A program made the translations under genes and the position numbers. This document shows positions 17,130-26,342 of a stretch of DNA of 64,000 nucleotides, in pieces. Position 1 is the stretch's first letter. Each line of letters starts with the position of its first letter. This DNA comes from Bacteroidota bacterium (GTDB taxonomy: Bacteria > Bacteroidota > Bacteroidia > Chitinophagales > Chitinophagaceae): the NCBI GenBank assembly GCA_023424015.1, contig JAFAEM010000013.1, positions 24,847 through 88,846 on the forward strand, written 5' to 3'. The notes under the pieces were generated by a model. It had not been told where the DNA came from. It ran no database searches and worked only from the letters and a program-made list of their open reading frames with translations.

Positions 17130-18104
17130 TTAGGAAAGTAACCTAACCGCCTGTTTGGCAAAATAAGTAGCAATCAGGTCAGCGCCGGCGCGTTTGATGG
17201 AAGTAAGGCTCTCGAGTATAGCTTTATCCTCATCGATCCAGCCTTTCTCTGCTGCAGCCTTGATCATCGCGTATTCGCCACTTACATGGTAAGCGCTTAC
17301 CGGAAGTTTCACCGCATTCTTCACTTCCCTGATTATATCGAGATAAGCCATCGCGGGTTTTACCATTACGATATCAGCGCCTTCTTCAATATCCATCAGC
17401 GTTTCTTTGATGGCTTCAAGGCGATTAGCGTAATTCATTTGGTACGTTTTCTTATCTCCAAACCCCGGCGCACTGTCGAGCGCATCGCGAAATGGGCCAT
17501 AAAAGCAGGAAGCATATTTTGCACTATAGCTCATGATGCCGGTTTTGGTGAAACCATTTTCTTCCAGCGACCTTCTAATCGCACCAATGCGTCCGTCCAT
17601 CATATCACTGGGCGCAACAAAATCAGCGCCCGCCTGCGCGTGACTCACCGACATCCTTGAAAGCGCTTCAACAGTTTCATCGTTCAGGATCTCGCCATCT
17701 TTTACAATGCCATCATGACCATAACTGGAATATGGGTCGAGTGCCACATCCGTCATAACCAGCATCTCTGGGACTGCTTCTTTTATAGCCCTGATACTAC
17801 GTTGCATCAGGCCCTCCGGGTTCCAGGCCTCGCGACCGGTATTGTCTTTGTCCTCATCCCTGCATTTGACAAAAAGTAAAACCGAACGTATACCGACATT
17901 GTATAATTCCTTTACTTCTTTTACTGTGAGATCAATGCTATAGCGAAAATATCCCGGCATCGAAGCGATCTCGTTTTTGATATTCTTTCCATCTTCTATA
18001 AAAAGTGGAGTTATGAAATCAGCCGGATATAAGGTGGTTTCCGCAACCAGGCTACGGATAGACGGATTTGCACGAAGGATCCTGTTTCGACGGTATTGAA
18101 TCAT
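17130..18104 (-). CDS. hemB: Porphobilinogen synthase, zinc-poor metal-site type
   Basis: 324 aa enzyme that condenses two 5-aminolevulinate molecules to porphobilinogen. The Schiff-base lysines are visible in MSYSAKYASCFYGPFRDA and IVMVKPAMAYLDI. The metal-site segment reads DVALDPYSSYGHDG, where zinc enzymes have three Cys; this is the Asp-type variant known from magnesium-dependent HemB of Pseudomonas. It is 66 bp downstream of hemF and is followed 35 bp later by hemL. Confidence 0.96.
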   Translation of the reverse strand: MIQYRRNRILRANPSIRSLVAETTLYPADFITPLFIEDGKNIKNEIASMPGYFRYSIDLTVKEVKELYNVGIRSVLLFVKCRDEDKDNTGREAWNPEGLMQRSIRAIKEAVPEMLVMTDVALDPYSSYGHDGIVKDGEILNDETVEALSRMSVSHAQAGADFVAPSDMMDGRIGAIRRSLEENGFTKTGIMSYSAKYASCFYGPFRDALDSAPGFGDKKTYQMNYANRLEAIKETLMDIEEGADIVMVKPAMAYLDIIREVKNAVKLPVSAYHVSGEYAMIKAAAEKGWIDEDKAILESLTSIKRAGADLIATYFAKQAVRLLS

Positions 18105-18170
18105 TGTTTAGAAAATTAAGGTCAGCCGGCAAATTTAGATACATATTTACTAATCATTCGACAGTCTCAG

Positions 18171-19103
18171 CTATACCCAGTCTTTTGGTTCAAGGCATAC
18201 TTTTAGCAACTTTTCCTCTTCAGATCCTTTTGCCGGAACATGATTGTATTCCCATTTTGCCCGCGGTGGGAGGCTCATGAGTATGCTTTCGGTACGGCCA
18301 TTGGTTTTCAGGCCGAAGATTGTTCCGCGATCATGGATCAGGTTGAACTCGACATATCGTCCCCGCCTGATCTCCTGCCACTCCAATTCACGTTCAGAAT
18401 AGTTTGTCGCCTTTCTTTTGGCAACGATAGGAAGGTAGGCTTTTAAAAATGCATTTCCGTTTGCCTGCTGAAAACGAAAAAGCGTGTCAGCACCAACCTC
18501 GTCTGCCGGTTTAAGATAATCATAAAACACCCCGCCAATACCTCTTGTTTCATTGTTACGGTGCGTGTTCACAAAATATTCGTCACAGTTTTTTTTATAT
18601 TGTTGATACAGTTCAGGACCAAAGGGATCGATAGCTGCTTTTAAAGAATTATGAAAATGACGGGCGTCTTCTTCAAATAAATAATAAGGCGTAAGATCTG
18701 CGCCACCACCAAACCAGGAGTCGGTCAGTTTCCCATCTTTATCGTACAATTCAAAATAACGCCAGTTGGCATGCACAGTCGGTACATACGGGTTCAATGG
18801 ATGTAATACCAGTGATAACCCTGCGGCGAACCATTTATCGCCATCAAGTTTGAGTTGGTTACGCATCGTGTCCGTCACAGTGCCGGATACAACAGAGGTA
18901 TTGACGCCAGCTTTTTCAAAAACATTTCCGTCTTTTATTATACGGGTGTCGCCACCGCCGCCCCCAGGGCGTTCCCATTTTTCATAAGTAAATAAGGCCC
19001 TGCCATCTTCAGCCTCGAGCTGCCTGCAGATATCATCCTGCAGGTTTTGAATAAAACCCACCCATTTATCTTTCAGCTTGTCTTCTGTGGTTGTCACCGG
19101 CAT
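18171..19103 (-). CDS. hemF: Oxygen-dependent coproporphyrinogen III oxidase
   Basis: 310 aa enzyme that decarboxylates two propionates of coproporphyrinogen III to protoporphyrinogen IX using O2. It shows ERPGGGGGDTRII, HANWRYFEL, the family signature SWFGGGADLTPYYL and the FNLIHDRGTIFGLKTNGRTESILMSLPP-type end (given in part). There is no oxygen-independent HemN in this window, so synthesis here is aerobic. It is 8 bp downstream of hemE. Confidence 0.97.
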   Translation of the reverse strand: MPVTTTEDKLKDKWVGFIQNLQDDICRQLEAEDGRALFTYEKWERPGGGGGDTRIIKDGNVFEKAGVNTSVVSGTVTDTMRNQLKLDGDKWFAAGLSLVLHPLNPYVPTVHANWRYFELYDKDGKLTDSWFGGGADLTPYYLFEEDARHFHNSLKAAIDPFGPELYQQYKKNCDEYFVNTHRNNETRGIGGVFYDYLKPADEVGADTLFRFQQANGNAFLKAYLPIVAKRKATNYSERELEWQEIRRGRYVEFNLIHDRGTIFGLKTNGRTESILMSLPPRAKWEYNHVPAKGSEEEKLLKVCLEPKDWV

Positions 19104-19111
19104 TTATACTT

Positions 19112-20164
19112 TTAAATATTCTCCACTGCCTTACTGTATTCAAATTCTTTTACTGTGTCTACAAATGCCCTGGCATGATCAACGGGCACATTGGGTAAAA
19201 TGCCATGACCCAGGTTGGCGATATGTTTTTGGCCACCGAATGCGATCAGCATTTCTTTGACTTCTTTTTGAATGGATGGCACAGGGGAAAGCAAACGGGC
19301 GGGATCAAAATTTCCCTGCAATACCATATCCTGGCCGGCGAATTTCCTTGCAGTCTCCGGTGATATGCACCAGTCGATACCAAGTGCTGCCGCACCTGTT
19401 TCTGATAGCTGGGAAAGACTATGCCAGGCCCCTTTGGCGAAAACAATGACCGGGGCTATATCTTTTACGGCATTCACGATTTGCCGGATATATTTTAATG
19501 AATAGGTTTCAAAATCACGAGGTGATAGCAGACCCGCCCATGAATCGAATACCTGTACCGTGTCGACACCAGCCCCGATCTGTTTTTTCAGATACGCGAT
19601 CGTGGTATCGGTGATCATCTGTAGCAGCAGGTGCGCGGCTTCGGGTTGGGTATAACAAAATGACCTGGCTTCGTCAAAAGTTTTGGAGCCTCTTCCCTGC
19701 ACCATATAACAAAGCAGGGTCCATGGCGCACCGGCAAAGCCGATCAGGGGCACACGTCCCTTCAATTCTTTTTTAGTAAGCTTTATGGCGTCGAACACAT
19801 AATGCAGACTTTCTTCAACATCAGGCACACGCACACGTTTAAGATCATGGACGCTTTTAACAGGGTGGGGCAGGAAAGGACCCTGGCTTTCGATCAATTG
19901 TACTTCCAGGCCCATGGCCTGTGGCACAACGAGGATATCAGAAAACAGGATTGCAGCATCCACACCAATGATATCAACTGGTTGGATGGTGATCTCACAG
20001 GCGAGTTCTGGAGTCTGGCATCTTTCAAAAAAGCCATATTTCTCCCTGATAGCCCTGTACTCCGGCAGGTACCGGCCCGCCTGGCGCATCATCCACACCG
20101 GCGGTCGTTCAACCAGCTGTCCCTGCAGTGTTCGTAGTAAAAGATCGTTTTTTATTGTACCCAT
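19112..20164 (-). CDS. hemE: Uroporphyrinogen decarboxylase
   Basis: 350 aa enzyme that removes the four acetate carboxyls of uroporphyrinogen III. The N-terminal signature PVWMMRQAGRYLPEYRAIR, the GFAGAPWTLLCYMVQG segment, the FDSWAGLLSPRDFETYSL segment, and the final GHGILPNVPVDHA signature are all present. It is 10 bp downstream of hemD. Confidence 0.97.
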   Translation of the reverse strand: MGTIKNDLLLRTLQGQLVERPPVWMMRQAGRYLPEYRAIREKYGFFERCQTPELACEITIQPVDIIGVDAAILFSDILVVPQAMGLEVQLIESQGPFLPHPVKSVHDLKRVRVPDVEESLHYVFDAIKLTKKELKGRVPLIGFAGAPWTLLCYMVQGRGSKTFDEARSFCYTQPEAAHLLLQMITDTTIAYLKKQIGAGVDTVQVFDSWAGLLSPRDFETYSLKYIRQIVNAVKDIAPVIVFAKGAWHSLSQLSETGAAALGIDWCISPETARKFAGQDMVLQGNFDPARLLSPVPSIQKEVKEMLIAFGGQKHIANLGHGILPNVPVDHARAFVDTVKEFEYSKAVENI

Positions 20165-20174
20165 AATATAATTT

Positions 20175-20888
20175 TTATGCCAGCGGCGATACCAGGCTAT
20201 TTATTGCCATTCCGATCAAATGAAGCTTATCAGGCTTGTCTGATACAATCACTTTATTCTTTGTCGATGATTTTACTTTATCAGAAGTAGTCTCACCAAT
20301 GACAAAGACAATGGTTTTTGCAGGCAAAGAGTGACGGCTGAAAAAGCTGTCTGCTGCGCTCGGACTGAAAAATATAACTGCATCATACTCCCGTTTTATT
20401 TCCTGTTGAACCGATGTAGTGTAATAAGTGATGATCTCCTTAACCCTGATATTGTTTTTATGTAAAAGATCCGGGAGATCATTTCTCCGCAGGTTGCCGC
20501 AAAAGAATATGACTTCGCTGATCTCTTTGTCGGTGATGATTGTTTTTGCCAGGGATGCAGCATCATTGGCGGTTTGACGGATCTGTTGGTCACTAAATAT
20601 TGACTTTGCCAGTTCATAGGTAGTATTGCCCAGGCAATAAACTGACCAGTCAGGCTTATGTGATTCAAGTAAAGTGGCGACCGATCTTAATGCGTTTCCG
20701 CTCGTAAAAACGACGATCGCTTTTTTATTGATGATGTTTTTTATTTCTTCAATTGTACCCCCCGGAATTGCAGATGAAATTTCAGTAAAGGGTATGATAT
20801 CGATATCCACACTTTCCCGCGCGCCTGGGTGCACCCCCGTGAGATCAACGGGACCGGTGCAAAGTATGGTAGGCTTAGCGTGTTGCAT
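20175..20888 (-). CDS. hemD: Uroporphyrinogen-III synthase
   Basis: 237 aa, weakly conserved as usual for HemD. It shows the two-lobed pattern with VVFTSGNALRSV in the first lobe and VIFFSPSAADSFF in the second, and a final VIGETTSDKVK. It cyclises hydroxymethylbilane with inversion of ring D. Its start overlaps the hemC coding region by 14 bp, which suggests translational coupling. The position within the hem operon settles the assignment. Confidence 0.9.
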   Translation of the reverse strand: MQHAKPTILCTGPVDLTGVHPGARESVDIDIIPFTEISSAIPGGTIEEIKNIINKKAIVVFTSGNALRSVATLLESHKPDWSVYCLGNTTYELAKSIFSDQQIRQTANDAASLAKTIITDKEISEVIFFCGNLRRNDLPDLLHKNNIRVKEIITYYTTSVQQEIKREYDAVIFFSPSAADSFFSRHSLPAKTIVFVIGETTSDKVKSSTKNKVIVSDKPDKLHLIGMAINSLVSPLA

Positions 20889-21801
20889 GACGTATTTCCT
20901 CCATTATTTCGCTTCCGCCATTGGACAATAGTTCCCGGGCTGCCATTCTTCCTAAATCCCCTCCCATCTGCAGAGGCATATTATTTTTCTCAATTTCCAC
21001 TTTCCGGCTTCCATCCAGGGACAGGATACTACCGCGAAACTGAACCTGGTTATTGGCTACCCTTGCCAGCGCACTGATAGGTGTGGAACAACCACCCAGC
21101 AATTCTCTGAGAAAATCTCTTTCGATCCTGGTGCACAACGCTGTCTCTTCATCATTGAAAGACTGACAAGCTTCGCTAACTAATTCATCGCTGCTTCTAC
21201 AAACCACAACGATAGCGCCTTGCGCTGGTGCCGGGATCATCCAATCGATTATACTACTATTTTCAGGTCGCAGGTCAATCCTTTCAAGGCCCGCCTGTGC
21301 AAAGATGGCGGCATCCCAGTTTTCTTCTTTTAGTTTTTTTAATCGCGTATTGACATTGCCGCGCAGATTATGCATCCGGTGCTGGGGATATTTGTTGAGC
21401 CACTGGGCTTTTCTTCTCAGGCTGCTGGTTGCAATATTGGCGATATAATCTTTGTCGTCCAGGAAATCGGTAGAACTTTTATAAACCAACAAATCATGTA
21501 CCGGTCCGCGTTTCAATACGGCAGCCTGGCTGATACCTGCAGGTAACTGGGTTGGCACATCCTTCATCGAATGCACCGCGACATCGATTTTGTTATTCAC
21601 CAGGGCTGCATCGAGGCTTCTGGTGAAAATGCCCTGCACGCCCATTTCGTAAAGTGGTGTGCTAAGATCGATATCGCCTTCGCTTTTTATCTCGACTAAT
21701 TCGGTTGTATATCCATTTCGCGACAACAGCTCTTTTACCTGGCTGGCCTGCCATACCGCCAGTTGGCTTTCCCTTGTACCAATACGGATGATCTTTTTCA
21801 T
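20875..21801 (-). CDS. hemC: Hydroxymethylbilane synthase
   Basis: 308 aa enzyme that joins four porphobilinogens into hydroxymethylbilane. Motifs include IGTRESQLAVWQA at the N-terminus, VAVHSMKDVPTQLP, TSSLRRKAQ and NLRGNVNTRL, and the cofactor-binding cysteine in ELLGGCSTPISA at residue 238, which carries the dipyrromethane primer. It is 4 bp downstream of hemA. Confidence 0.97.
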   Translation of the reverse strand: MKKIIRIGTRESQLAVWQASQVKELLSRNGYTTELVEIKSEGDIDLSTPLYEMGVQGIFTRSLDAALVNNKIDVAVHSMKDVPTQLPAGISQAAVLKRGPVHDLLVYKSSTDFLDDKDYIANIATSSLRRKAQWLNKYPQHRMHNLRGNVNTRLKKLKEENWDAAIFAQAGLERIDLRPENSSIIDWMIPAPAQGAIVVVCRSSDELVSEACQSFNDEETALCTRIERDFLRELLGGCSTPISALARVANNQVQFRGSILSLDGSRKVEIEKNNMPLQMGGDLGRMAARELLSNGGSEIMEEIRHATR

Positions 21802-21805
21802 TGAA

Positions 21806-23044
21806 TTAACCTGCGCTGATGGCCATGAATTCGTTGATCGCTTCTATGTAATAACATCCACCCTGGTTATGATTGCGGATCTTACAGGCAGTACCATTGA
21901 CTACCCGCTGAATCCTTTCATCAGGGTTGGAACCGATTATTTTAATGGATGATGTATAGTCTGAAAAAAGCGGAGAAGTATGGATTTCTTTTAGCTTGGT
22001 TTTGATGGCCTTCAGCATGGGCGCATGACGCCGCATCATCAGCCATTCGAAAAACTCATCCATATGCCGTGTGATGATGGCATTAGCTCTTGGTATCTCA
22101 GCCTGGCGCTTGGCAAGCGTTTCATCGTTGATCTTTGATAGTTCATCGACATTTACCAATTCTATATTCTTCAAAGCGGCTACAGATTCCTCCACATTAC
22201 TGGGGACGGAAAGATCAATGATCAGTTTTTGACCGGCGTCTTCCAGGTGCCGGCGAAGGATGGTCGGCGTTGGAGCATTAGTAGCCACCAAAATGATATG
22301 GGATGCTGAGACGTGGGCGGGAAGGTCCGCGATTTTCCCAAAACTGAGATCCAGTTCGCCCGCAAGCGACTCAGCCTTTCCTTCGGTACGATTGATCAGC
22401 GTGATATTTTTGGCACCAAGATAGTCTACAAGATTCTTACACGTATTACGGCCAATCTTCCCGGTGCCAACCAATAATATCTTTTTATCTGCTGGGTCTT
22501 TTATTTTTTTGAGAATGTATTGTACTGCAGCGAAAGAGACTGAGATCGTGCCGCCACTGAGCGCAGTTTCGTTTTTGATGGCTTTGGACGATTGCAATAC
22601 ACCGTTAACAACCCGCTCGAGGAATGTGCCTGCATAACCGCGATCCTTGGCAAAACGTACGGCTGATTTAATCTGGCCAACTATCTCATAATCCCCCAGG
22701 ATTTGTGAATCCAGCCCGGCACCTACTTCAAAAAGGTGACGAACAGCACGCTTACCATGTTTTACGTACGCCATTTTATTAAATGCTTCTATGGCGCCTT
22801 TAGTTTGCGAACAAAGCAGGCTTACAAGCTGACCCGGTGTTTCAGCAAATCCGTAGATCTCAGTACGATTGCAGGTGGAAAGAATAAAGCACTCACTGAC
22901 GCCGTAGGTTGGAGCCAACTCCAGAATTTTCGCATATTGATCGTTGGAGATAGCATAAGAACCACGGATGCCGGCGTTGGTTTTCCGATAATTGATGCCG
23001 ATAGCGTGAAATTGTGATAGTTCAGTGGCGCTGTTTTCAGTCAT
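21806..23044 (-). CDS. hemA: Glutamyl-tRNA reductase
   Basis: 412 aa. It reduces glutamyl-tRNA to glutamate-1-semialdehyde with NADPH, the first committed step. The catalytic Cys (residue 58) lies in FILSTCNRTEIY. The NADPH-binding LLVGTGKIGRNTCKNL and the central SVSFAAV segment are visible. It heads the seven-gene minus-strand operon and is divergent to hemH. A TATTTTTG box lies 27 bp upstream on the minus strand, next to a 9-3-9 dyad. Confidence 0.97.
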   Translation of the reverse strand: MTENSATELSQFHAIGINYRKTNAGIRGSYAISNDQYAKILELAPTYGVSECFILSTCNRTEIYGFAETPGQLVSLLCSQTKGAIEAFNKMAYVKHGKRAVRHLFEVGAGLDSQILGDYEIVGQIKSAVRFAKDRGYAGTFLERVVNGVLQSSKAIKNETALSGGTISVSFAAVQYILKKIKDPADKKILLVGTGKIGRNTCKNLVDYLGAKNITLINRTEGKAESLAGELDLSFGKIADLPAHVSASHIILVATNAPTPTILRRHLEDAGQKLIIDLSVPSNVEESVAALKNIELVNVDELSKINDETLAKRQAEIPRANAIITRHMDEFFEWLMMRRHAPMLKAIKTKLKEIHTSPLFSDYTSSIKIIGSNPDERIQRVVNGTACKIRNHNQGGCYYIEAINEFMAISAG

Positions 23045-23070
23045 CTCTTCCTATTTCTTAAAAGGTTTCG

Positions 23071-23078
23071 CAAAAATA
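23071..23078 (-). promoter_or_regulatory. Candidate -7 box of the hemA operon
   Basis: The minus strand reads TATTTTTG, an exact match to the Bacteroidota TAnnTTTG box, 26 bp before the hemA ATG. A -33 TTTG at the preferred distance is not clear (one occurs with 13 nt spacing), so the call is partial. Confidence 0.45.
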
Positions 23079-23081
23079 CCG

Positions 23082-23102
23082 TTACCAGTTCCAAATTGGT
23101 AA
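23082..23102. promoter_or_regulatory. Candidate operator dyad between hemA and hemH
   Basis: TTACCAGTT (23082-23090) and AATTGGTAA (23094-23102) form 9 bp arms around a 3 nt centre with one mismatched pair. The dyad sits just upstream of the hemA -7 box in a divergent promoter region, where a repressor or activator dimer could bind. No regulator gene is adjacent, so the factor is unknown. Confidence 0.4.
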
Positions 23103-23194
23103 ATTTTCTGTCACTCGTATGTCATTTTAGTCATGAACTGACAAAAATCATGATGAAGTATGCGCAAAGTCGCATGAGCCGGTGCAGAAATCGA

Positions 23195-23227
23195 TTTGAA
23201 ATTTATTTGTTCGGGTGATTACCTTTG
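23195..23227 (+). promoter_or_regulatory. Bacteroidota-type promoter of hemH
   Basis: TTTG (23195-23198), a 21 nt spacer and TACCTTTG (23220-23227) match the Bacteroidota consensus at the expected distance. Transcription would start about 16-20 nt before the hemH ATG. Confidence 0.6.
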
Positions 23228-23249
23228 CCAGCTTACAAGAACACTATAA

Positions 23250-24269
23250 ATGAATAGAGGTATTTTGCTGATGAACCTGGGTTCCCCTGATTCGACAGAG
23301 ATCAGGGATGTAAAACGTTATCTCGACGAATTCCTGATGGATGAAAAGGTCATTGACAAACCCTGGCTGTTTCGTTTGTTATTAGTAAAAGGGATCATCA
23401 CTCCGTTTCGTGCTGCTAAATCGGCTAACGCATATAAATCGGTGTGGACAAAAGATGGTTCGCCGCTCATCGTAATTTCGAGACAATTGCAGAAGTCATT
23501 GCAGAAACTGGTCTCCGAGCCTGTCGAGATCGCCATGCGGTATGGTAGTCTCACGCCGGAAAAAGCGTTCGATGCTTTATATAAAACGAACCCATCCCTG
23601 GAAGAAGTGATCGCTGTTCCCCTTTATCCCCACTATGCCATGTCGTCCTATGAAACAGCTGCCGAACATGCTATACGAACACACCAGAAAAAAAGGTATC
23701 CGTTTGCACTGAAGCTTGTCAAACCATTTTACAATGAACCGGTTTACATCAACGCGCTGGCGGAAAGTATCAGGCCTTATCTCACGGGAAAATACGACCA
23801 TATTTTATTCAGTTACCATGGTATTCCTGCAAGGCATCTTCATCGGAATGATCCTGCAGCGCTGCAACAATGCCTGGCATCACAGGGCAATTGCGCACCG
23901 GGCTCTCCCGGGTTTGCCAATTGTTACAAGCGACATACATTTGAGACTACACGACTGGTGATGGAACAACTGGGTATTCCTGAAAGCAAGTACGGTATAT
24001 CTTTCCAATCACGCCTTGGAAGGGGATGGTTGGAGCCTTTTACCGATAACCGGTTGCAGCAAATGCCGGGAGAGGGTATCAAAAACCTGTTGATACTTTG
24101 CCCTGCTTTTGTTAGTGACTGTCTTGAAACTCTCGAGGAAATTGCTGAAGAAGGTAAGAAAACTTTTCTTGAAGCAGGCGGTGAATCTTTTAGCATGATC
24201 CCATGCCTCAATACGAACCCGGTGTGGGTGGATGCGCTAAAGACATTGATCCAAAATGCGGTTGACTGA
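23250..24269 (+). CDS. hemH: Ferrochelatase
   Basis: 339 aa enzyme that inserts Fe2+ into protoporphyrin IX. It begins GILLMNLGSPDSTEIRDVKR, has the active-site His in LFSYHGIPARHL, the FQSRLGRGWLEP signature and the CLETLEEIAEEG segment with the conserved acidic residues. It starts the plus-strand half of the divergent haem cluster and is followed 41 bp later by hemJ. Membrane attachment is peripheral; there is no transmembrane helix. Confidence 0.96.
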   Translation: MNRGILLMNLGSPDSTEIRDVKRYLDEFLMDEKVIDKPWLFRLLLVKGIITPFRAAKSANAYKSVWTKDGSPLIVISRQLQKSLQKLVSEPVEIAMRYGSLTPEKAFDALYKTNPSLEEVIAVPLYPHYAMSSYETAAEHAIRTHQKKRYPFALKLVKPFYNEPVYINALAESIRPYLTGKYDHILFSYHGIPARHLHRNDPAALQQCLASQGNCAPGSPGFANCYKRHTFETTRLVMEQLGIPESKYGISFQSRLGRGWLEPFTDNRLQQMPGEGIKNLLILCPAFVSDCLETLEEIAEEGKKTFLEAGGESFSMIPCLNTNPVWVDALKTLIQNAVD

Positions 24270-24310
24270 GATAACGTTAACATACAAATACGAAAACTAT
24301 TAAACCGGGC

Positions 24311-24841
24311 ATGTTCCTTTACCTCAAAGCGCTACATATCATCTTTATCGTAACATGGTTTAGTGGTTTGTTCTACATGGTAAGGTTGTTAATTTACAAT
24401 ACAGAAGCAGGAGAAAAGCCCGAACCCGAGAAAACTATATTGCAAAAGCAGTTTGCGATAATGATCAAAAGACTTTGGTATGGCATTACCTGGCCATCAG
24501 CTATACTCACCCTGGTATTGGGTGGCTGGTTGTTGATTTTATACGATCAGTTTCCCGCCTGGCTTGTCATCAAACTTTGCTTTGTAGTGGGCTTGTACCT
24601 GTATCATTATTCGATCCATCTGCTCGTCGCTCATCAGTTGAAAGGCATATTCAACCACTCGTCACAGCAACTTCGTATCTGGAATGAGGTGGCTATAGTT
24701 TTTTTGGTAGCCATCGTGATGCTGGTGGTGGTCAAACAAAGTCTGAGCTTTGTATGGGGACTTGTTGGATTAATTTTACTGGTAGTATTGCTGATGTCGG
24801 CTGTACGTATCTACAAATTGTTACGTCAAAAGAAACAATAG
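24311..24841 (+). CDS. hemJ: HemJ-type protoporphyrinogen IX oxidase
   Basis: 176 aa integral membrane protein with four to five transmembrane helices (about residues 4-26, 55-78, 84-107, 124-143 and 148-168). The N-terminal YLKALHIIFIVTWFSGLFY contains the conserved His and the LWYGITWPSAILTL segment follows, which is the HemJ (CopD-like) signature. It converts protoporphyrinogen IX to protoporphyrin IX. No HemG or HemY is present in the cluster, so it fills the only remaining step. It directly follows hemH. Confidence 0.9.
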   Translation: MFLYLKALHIIFIVTWFSGLFYMVRLLIYNTEAGEKPEPEKTILQKQFAIMIKRLWYGITWPSAILTLVLGGWLLILYDQFPAWLVIKLCFVVGLYLYHYSIHLLVAHQLKGIFNHSSQQLRIWNEVAIVFLVAIVMLVVVKQSLSFVWGLVGLILLVVLLMSAVRIYKLLRQKKQ

Positions 24842-24860
24842 ATTATTTTAAAAAGTGTTT

Positions 24861-25205
24861 ATGATATCAATTCCAGCAGCACGACAACTAATTTTGTCGT
24901 TACCGGAAGCGGAAGAGAAATCACATTTTGAAAAGCCGGATTTCAGGATAAAGAATAAAGTCTTTGCGGTTTTACATATTGATAAGTCTTCAATCGTGGT
25001 AAAGTTTAACCTCACCGATCAATCTGTATTCTGCGCCTTCGACCCTCAGGTTATTTACCCGGTCCCCGGTGGCTGGGGCAGGCGCGGCTGGACCATGATC
25101 AATTTAAAGAAAGTTAGGAAGTCCATGCTGGCGGATGCATTAATCACATCATGGAACACCGTAGCGCCACCAACCCTTCGTCGAAAATATTTCCCGGGAG
25201 AGTAG
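24861..25205 (+). CDS. MmcQ/YjbR-family DNA-binding-fold protein
   Basis: 114 aa. The ATG at 24861 is preferred over a GTG two codons upstream. The pattern RQLILSLPEAEEKSHFEKPDFRI, then KVFAVLH, VVKFNL, VYPVPGGWGRRGWTMINL and the final LITSWNTVAPPTLRRKY is that of the MmcQ/YjbR family, a double-wing fold of unknown role. It lies 19 bp after hemJ and may be carried on the same transcript. Confidence 0.85.
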   Translation: MISIPAARQLILSLPEAEEKSHFEKPDFRIKNKVFAVLHIDKSSIVVKFNLTDQSVFCAFDPQVIYPVPGGWGRRGWTMINLKKVRKSMLADALITSWNTVAPPTLRRKYFPGE

Positions 25206-25240
25206 TCGCTTTTTGGGTTAATTTAGACCGATATCAGTTT

Positions 25241-26332
25241 ATGAAAACATTATCGTTAATTTTTCTTATGATTGCCTATTCGGCCAACCCTCAATCGCCG
25301 GCTGCTATGTCATCTATCGATTCAATATTCAATTCCTGGTTTGAACCCGGCAAACCCGGCGGCGCAGTCCTGATCGCCAAAGATGACAATGTGATTTACA
25401 AAAAAGGATTTGGCATCGCAGATATAGAAACACAAATTCCTATCACTCCTCAAACGCTATTTAATACCGGTTCTATCAGTAAAACCTTTGTAGCATATGG
25501 TATCCTTAAACTGGCGGCAGAGGGCAGAATCTCACTGGACGATGATCTGTACAAATATTTTCCCGACTTCAAAAACCCGGGCATTGCCCGCCAGGTGAAA
25601 ATTTACCACCTGCTCACGCATAGTTCGGGACTGCCAGATAGTCGAAGGGTAACGGAGGAACATGATTTTTACCTTACTGCAAAGGATGAAGAAAACTTTG
25701 CTCCGCTAAAAGAAACATCACAATTGTTGTTTGAGCCCGGCACACGCTATCGATACTCCAATCCTGCTTTTAATGGGCTTGCCCTGGTCATTCAAAAAGT
25801 GGCGGGGGAGAAGTGGCAGCATTATATTAAAAGAACCATATTTGATCCGGCAGGAATGAATACCTCAACGATCACTGATGGCCCCCACCCGGAGAGCGGT
25901 GTTTCGCACGCTTATATCTTAAACGCTGCAGGTGATTTTGAAGAGCTTGATTATGGAGAGGAGCCGACATTTGCTGCTGCGGGAAATGGTGGTGTGTGGA
26001 GTACGGTGGAAGAGCTTTGGCGATATGAGCAGGCCATCCGTAAAAATCTTTTCCTGGATAAAAAATGGACGGATCTTTCCCGCACCATTTATCCTTTGAA
26101 TGGATGGACTGATTCCATTCCACAGCGGCTTGGACTGAGCTGGTTTTTGACAAAAGAAAGCGGTCTCGATATGATCGGTCATACCGGCTCACAGGGTGGA
26201 TTTATAAGCGATTATCTTTGGCTTCCATCGAAAAAAATATTTTATATATTGTTGTGCAATATTCCCAAACCTATCAAAGAGATCAGGGCGGGATTGGTTG
26301 ATATTTTAGAAAAGCAAAACTGGCTGGATTAA
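25241..26332 (+). CDS. Exported serine hydrolase of the beta-lactamase/penicillin-binding superfamily
   Basis: About 363 aa from the ATG at 25241, which gives a clear signal peptide; a longer frame from 25151 overlaps the upstream gene and was not used. Class C-like motifs are SISK (SxxK nucleophile and base) in NTGSISKTFVAYG, YSN in YRYSNPAFNG, and HTGSQGG near the C-terminus. Likely substrates are D-Ala peptides or esters; no beta-lactam resistance can be claimed. It is in a co-directional run with GH18 and phosphodiester glycosidase genes. Confidence 0.87.
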   Translation: MKTLSLIFLMIAYSANPQSPAAMSSIDSIFNSWFEPGKPGGAVLIAKDDNVIYKKGFGIADIETQIPITPQTLFNTGSISKTFVAYGILKLAAEGRISLDDDLYKYFPDFKNPGIARQVKIYHLLTHSSGLPDSRRVTEEHDFYLTAKDEENFAPLKETSQLLFEPGTRYRYSNPAFNGLALVIQKVAGEKWQHYIKRTIFDPAGMNTSTITDGPHPESGVSHAYILNAAGDFEELDYGEEPTFAAAGNGGVWSTVEELWRYEQAIRKNLFLDKKWTDLSRTIYPLNGWTDSIPQRLGLSWFLTKESGLDMIGHTGSQGGFISDYLWLPSKKIFYILLCNIPKPIKEIRAGLVDILEKQNWLD

Positions 26333-26342
26333 ATAAAGCGGT

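Noticed and set aside
25151..25240. Upstream extension of the serine hydrolase frame
   Set aside because: It overlaps the YjbR-like gene and the ATG at 25241 gives a normal signal peptide.
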